NCBI RefSeq assembly: GCF_003171515.1
Contig: NC_089399.1
Span: 1-64,000 of the forward strand
DNA from: Pyrenophora tritici-repentis
Taxonomy: Eukaryota > Ascomycota > Dothideomycetes > Pleosporales > Pleosporaceae
Direction: 5' to 3'
Length of the DNA: 64,000 nt
Positions 62,235-64,000 of the stretch are shown here, one piece after another. Position 1 is the stretch's first letter. The number at the start of each line of letters is the position of its first letter. A program made the position numbers and the translations under genes. Under the pieces are notes generated by a model. That model saw only the letters and a list, made by a program, of their open reading frames with translations. It did not search any database and had not been told where the DNA came from.

Positions 62235-63328
62235 ACTGCAGGACGCTTACCCAAAACTCTGCACTAAATATTTGCAGACGTGGTCTTTGCAATCTCGACG
62301 CGGCTAGCAAGGTTTACTGCTATATTCAATGCTGTGACTCGTAGGGCCGGGGGTGAGAGCGAAGTGGGAAGGGAAAGTGGGAAGAAGAAGGCGAAAGAGA
62401 CGGAGCATACAGAGAAGAGAGAAGAGAAACGGTTTTATCCCGTGGCAGTAGGTCTAGGCGGGCTACAATCTGATGCCGGATGGCGGGAATAAGAGTTTTT
62501 TTTTTCGATTTTATAAGGCATCCACTAGATTACCGTCATTCCTTAGACTATTAGCGTATTTATCGGCTAGTGGTAGTAGTAACTTTGTGGATCATACGAG
62601 ATTTTCCGAGACTATCAGCTACCTGCGAGAAACTCTTGACTTCCTCTGTTATCCTAGTAGCATGAAATACTTGACACACTAGTGCACAAAGACCACCGTA
62701 TTCGCTAGACACTACTTACCTATACTATCCAAGTATTTCACTTCACACAGGTGCTATAGTATAAGTCTGTTCGTGGCAGGAATGATCACTAAGGTGGAGG
62801 TTGCGCATTTCGACTCTCTTACTACATAGAATCCAACTGTCATTCAAGTAGCAATGAATTTCAAACTACTACAACTTGCCACATTCATTATTAGAACTCA
62901 AGACACAAAAACTTCCGCCTATATTAACCCAGTATCACCACCCATAATACTCCAAGTTAACAAAGGAGGCCATGTCCTCCCAGAAACCCCGTCCACATGT
63001 TTGTTAACACAACACCCCAAATGGCGAAAAAGATGTTCTCCTATTAGCTAGGATGGCGCTGAAAAATAAGTCCCATCGAAAGATACATTAGCCCACCATC
63101 CCTTCCCCACAGAACCAAAGTAACACCCAACACTTCTCCTCGCGGCTACCACCCTCTTACACGCTCCCTAATTCTTGCTTTTGGGGAAGACTTATGTTTG
63201 TCAAGTAAATACCTTAGAGAGCACAGAGGGGATCCATATTTTCAAGATCATTAAGGGCAGCCATGAAGCAGCAGTCGCTCAATTGATCGCGAAAAAATTC
63301 AGAACTGTCGCAGAAATATATATATTCT
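62235..63328. other. Intergenic, no gene recognised
   Basis: Contains a purine-rich stretch (about 62350-62430, GAAGTGGGAAGGG and GAGAAGAGAGAAGAG), a T9-10 run near 62500 and short AT-rich parts. Frames of 65-70 codons (for example 62280-62492 and 62854-63051) have no domain or paralog here and are not called. Confidence 0.45.
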
Positions 63329-63511
63329 TTAGCCGGAACGCTCAGAGATTAGTCTTTTTGCGTTTCGACAAGAACCTATTTGGTTGAGCTTTGTAGGGTC
63401 TTTTCTGATGGCATCAAAGTCGGCTTTGTATTCTGGACAGGCAAGGTCGAGGGGGCTTGCGGCGGTGAGCGTGGCGGTGGCGGCGAGGAGGAAGATTGTG
63501 GAGATGCGCAT
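63329..63511 (-). CDS. Possible small secreted protein (60 aa)
   Basis: MRISTIFLLAATATLTAAS is a good signal peptide: one basic residue, a hydrophobic core, and AAS before a likely cut at about residue 19. The remaining 41 or so residues (PLDLACPEYKADF...) are charged and have two Cys, which could form one disulfide. Small secreted proteins near telomeres are often lineage-specific and sometimes act on hosts or competing microbes, but no family is recognised. The upstream leader has a (TGGTT)n run at about 63519-63542. A 3' intron with further coding sequence is possible. Being short, the frame could also be chance. Confidence 0.45.
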   Translation of the reverse strand: MRISTIFLLAATATLTAASPLDLACPEYKADFDAIRKDPTKLNQIGSCRNAKRLISERSG

Positions 63512-64000
63512 TGTGGTGGTTGGTTTGGTTTGGTTTGGTTTGTAGATGGCTGGGTGTAGGTGGGTGGGTATGAAGATGATTGAGTGGCTTGGAGAAGGTT
63601 GAATGACTGGTATGCGATGATATTACCATGTGCGGACTGCGCTGCCTTTTAACTTGAACGTGTCAAGGTATATGCATAGGAATTATCCGTGTTATCTATA
63701 GTACTATGGGACCCATCCCTGGCGTACTAAAATTAACAAGTATTGATTACCTTGTATGGAGTTAGCTCTCCCTTGCTTTTTCAACTCGACACTCTTTTCA
63801 GGAAAGATTCAGCGGCAATCTGTACATCCTCCTGTGCGGGTTAGGTATTCCATGCACAGTGGTTGGTTTACCGATGTTATAGACTACGTCATAACAACTC
63901 ACTTTCAATTTGGTATAGAATGGTGGAAAGTGTCTGCTAGCGCAAACGGATAGGCAGGGTAGTTACGGAGGAATCGTTGATGACGGGAAACGTCAACGGA
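63512..64000. other. Right edge of window, no gene recognised
   Basis: Upstream side of the possible small secreted protein, with the TGGTT repeat and a GGGTGTAGGTGGGTGGGT run (about 63551-63570). A 65-codon plus-strand frame (63756-63953) has no features. The region may hold the promoter of genes beyond the window. Confidence 0.4.

Noticed and set aside
62280..62492. 70-codon Lys/Glu-rich frame
   Set aside because: Low-complexity purine-rich DNA, no homolog or domain recognised, no clear start context.
1..64000. tRNA, rRNA or snRNA genes
   Set aside because: I looked for cloverleaf B-box words and rRNA landmarks and saw none. The only tRNA-like words are the Copia primer sites.

Overview
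The window is the left end of a chromosome of a filamentous ascomycete (Pezizomycotina-like). It opens with about 107 bases of CCCTAA telomere repeat. The assignment rests on the TTAGGG-type telomere, OrsD/RecQ telomere-linked helicase (TLH) genes, Tad-like LINE, chromovirus, Copia and hAT elements, and an intronless GH2 glycosidase. I cannot name the species.

Layout. 1-107 telomere. 108-6850 is pyrimidine-only subtelomeric sequence with degraded duplications, at least two of which look like worn copies of the TLH 3' end. 6851-8313 and 12373-13722 are CTCGCT-type hexamer-like DNA, split by a Ty3/gypsy chromovirus on the minus strand (8314-12367) with matching TTACT target duplications. 13723-18652 is TLH copy 1 (minus strand), broken by a MITE and several frameshifts. 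19048-24651 is Copia copy A (5' LTR mostly lost, one frameshift). 24652-26697 is a second copy of the CT-rich subtelomeric DNA. 26698-39140 is a Tad-like LINE with an intact Copia copy B nested exactly between its ORF1 and ORF2 (AGAAC duplication). 39141-40780 is a second hexamer block. 40781-48342 is TLH copy 2, carrying an intact hAT (41571-44702). 48506-54136 is a second Copia family (copy C, minus strand) with two fold-back MITEs inside it. 54586-57882 is a second hAT with one in-frame stop. 57883-64000 looks like ordinary chromosome: a GH2 glycosidase, a solo LTR, one more MITE and a possible small secreted protein.

How it fits together. Two paralogous subtelomere modules (CT-rich DNA, hexamer DNA, TLH) are followed by the first normal gene. 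Nearly every other feature is a transposon that landed in them. One 162-bp hAT-type MITE occurs five times, identical by eye. It interrupts the gypsy LTR, TLH1 and hAT2 with perfect 8-bp duplications. The copy at TLH2 has mismatched flanks, as expected if two MITE copies recombined and fused TLH2 to a Copia LTR. Because the TLH copies are paralogous, each serves as the empty-site control for insertions in the other.

Most notable protein observation: between the N-terminal OrsD-type zinc fingers and the RecQ helicase, the TLH proteins carry a segment whose residues are spaced like a tyrosine recombinase active site (Arg, a second Arg in the HxxR position, then GH and Tyr nine residues later). 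This is an inference from motif spacing and needs a profile or structure comparison. Both TLH copies here are disrupted, so any activity would have to come from copies elsewhere in the genome.
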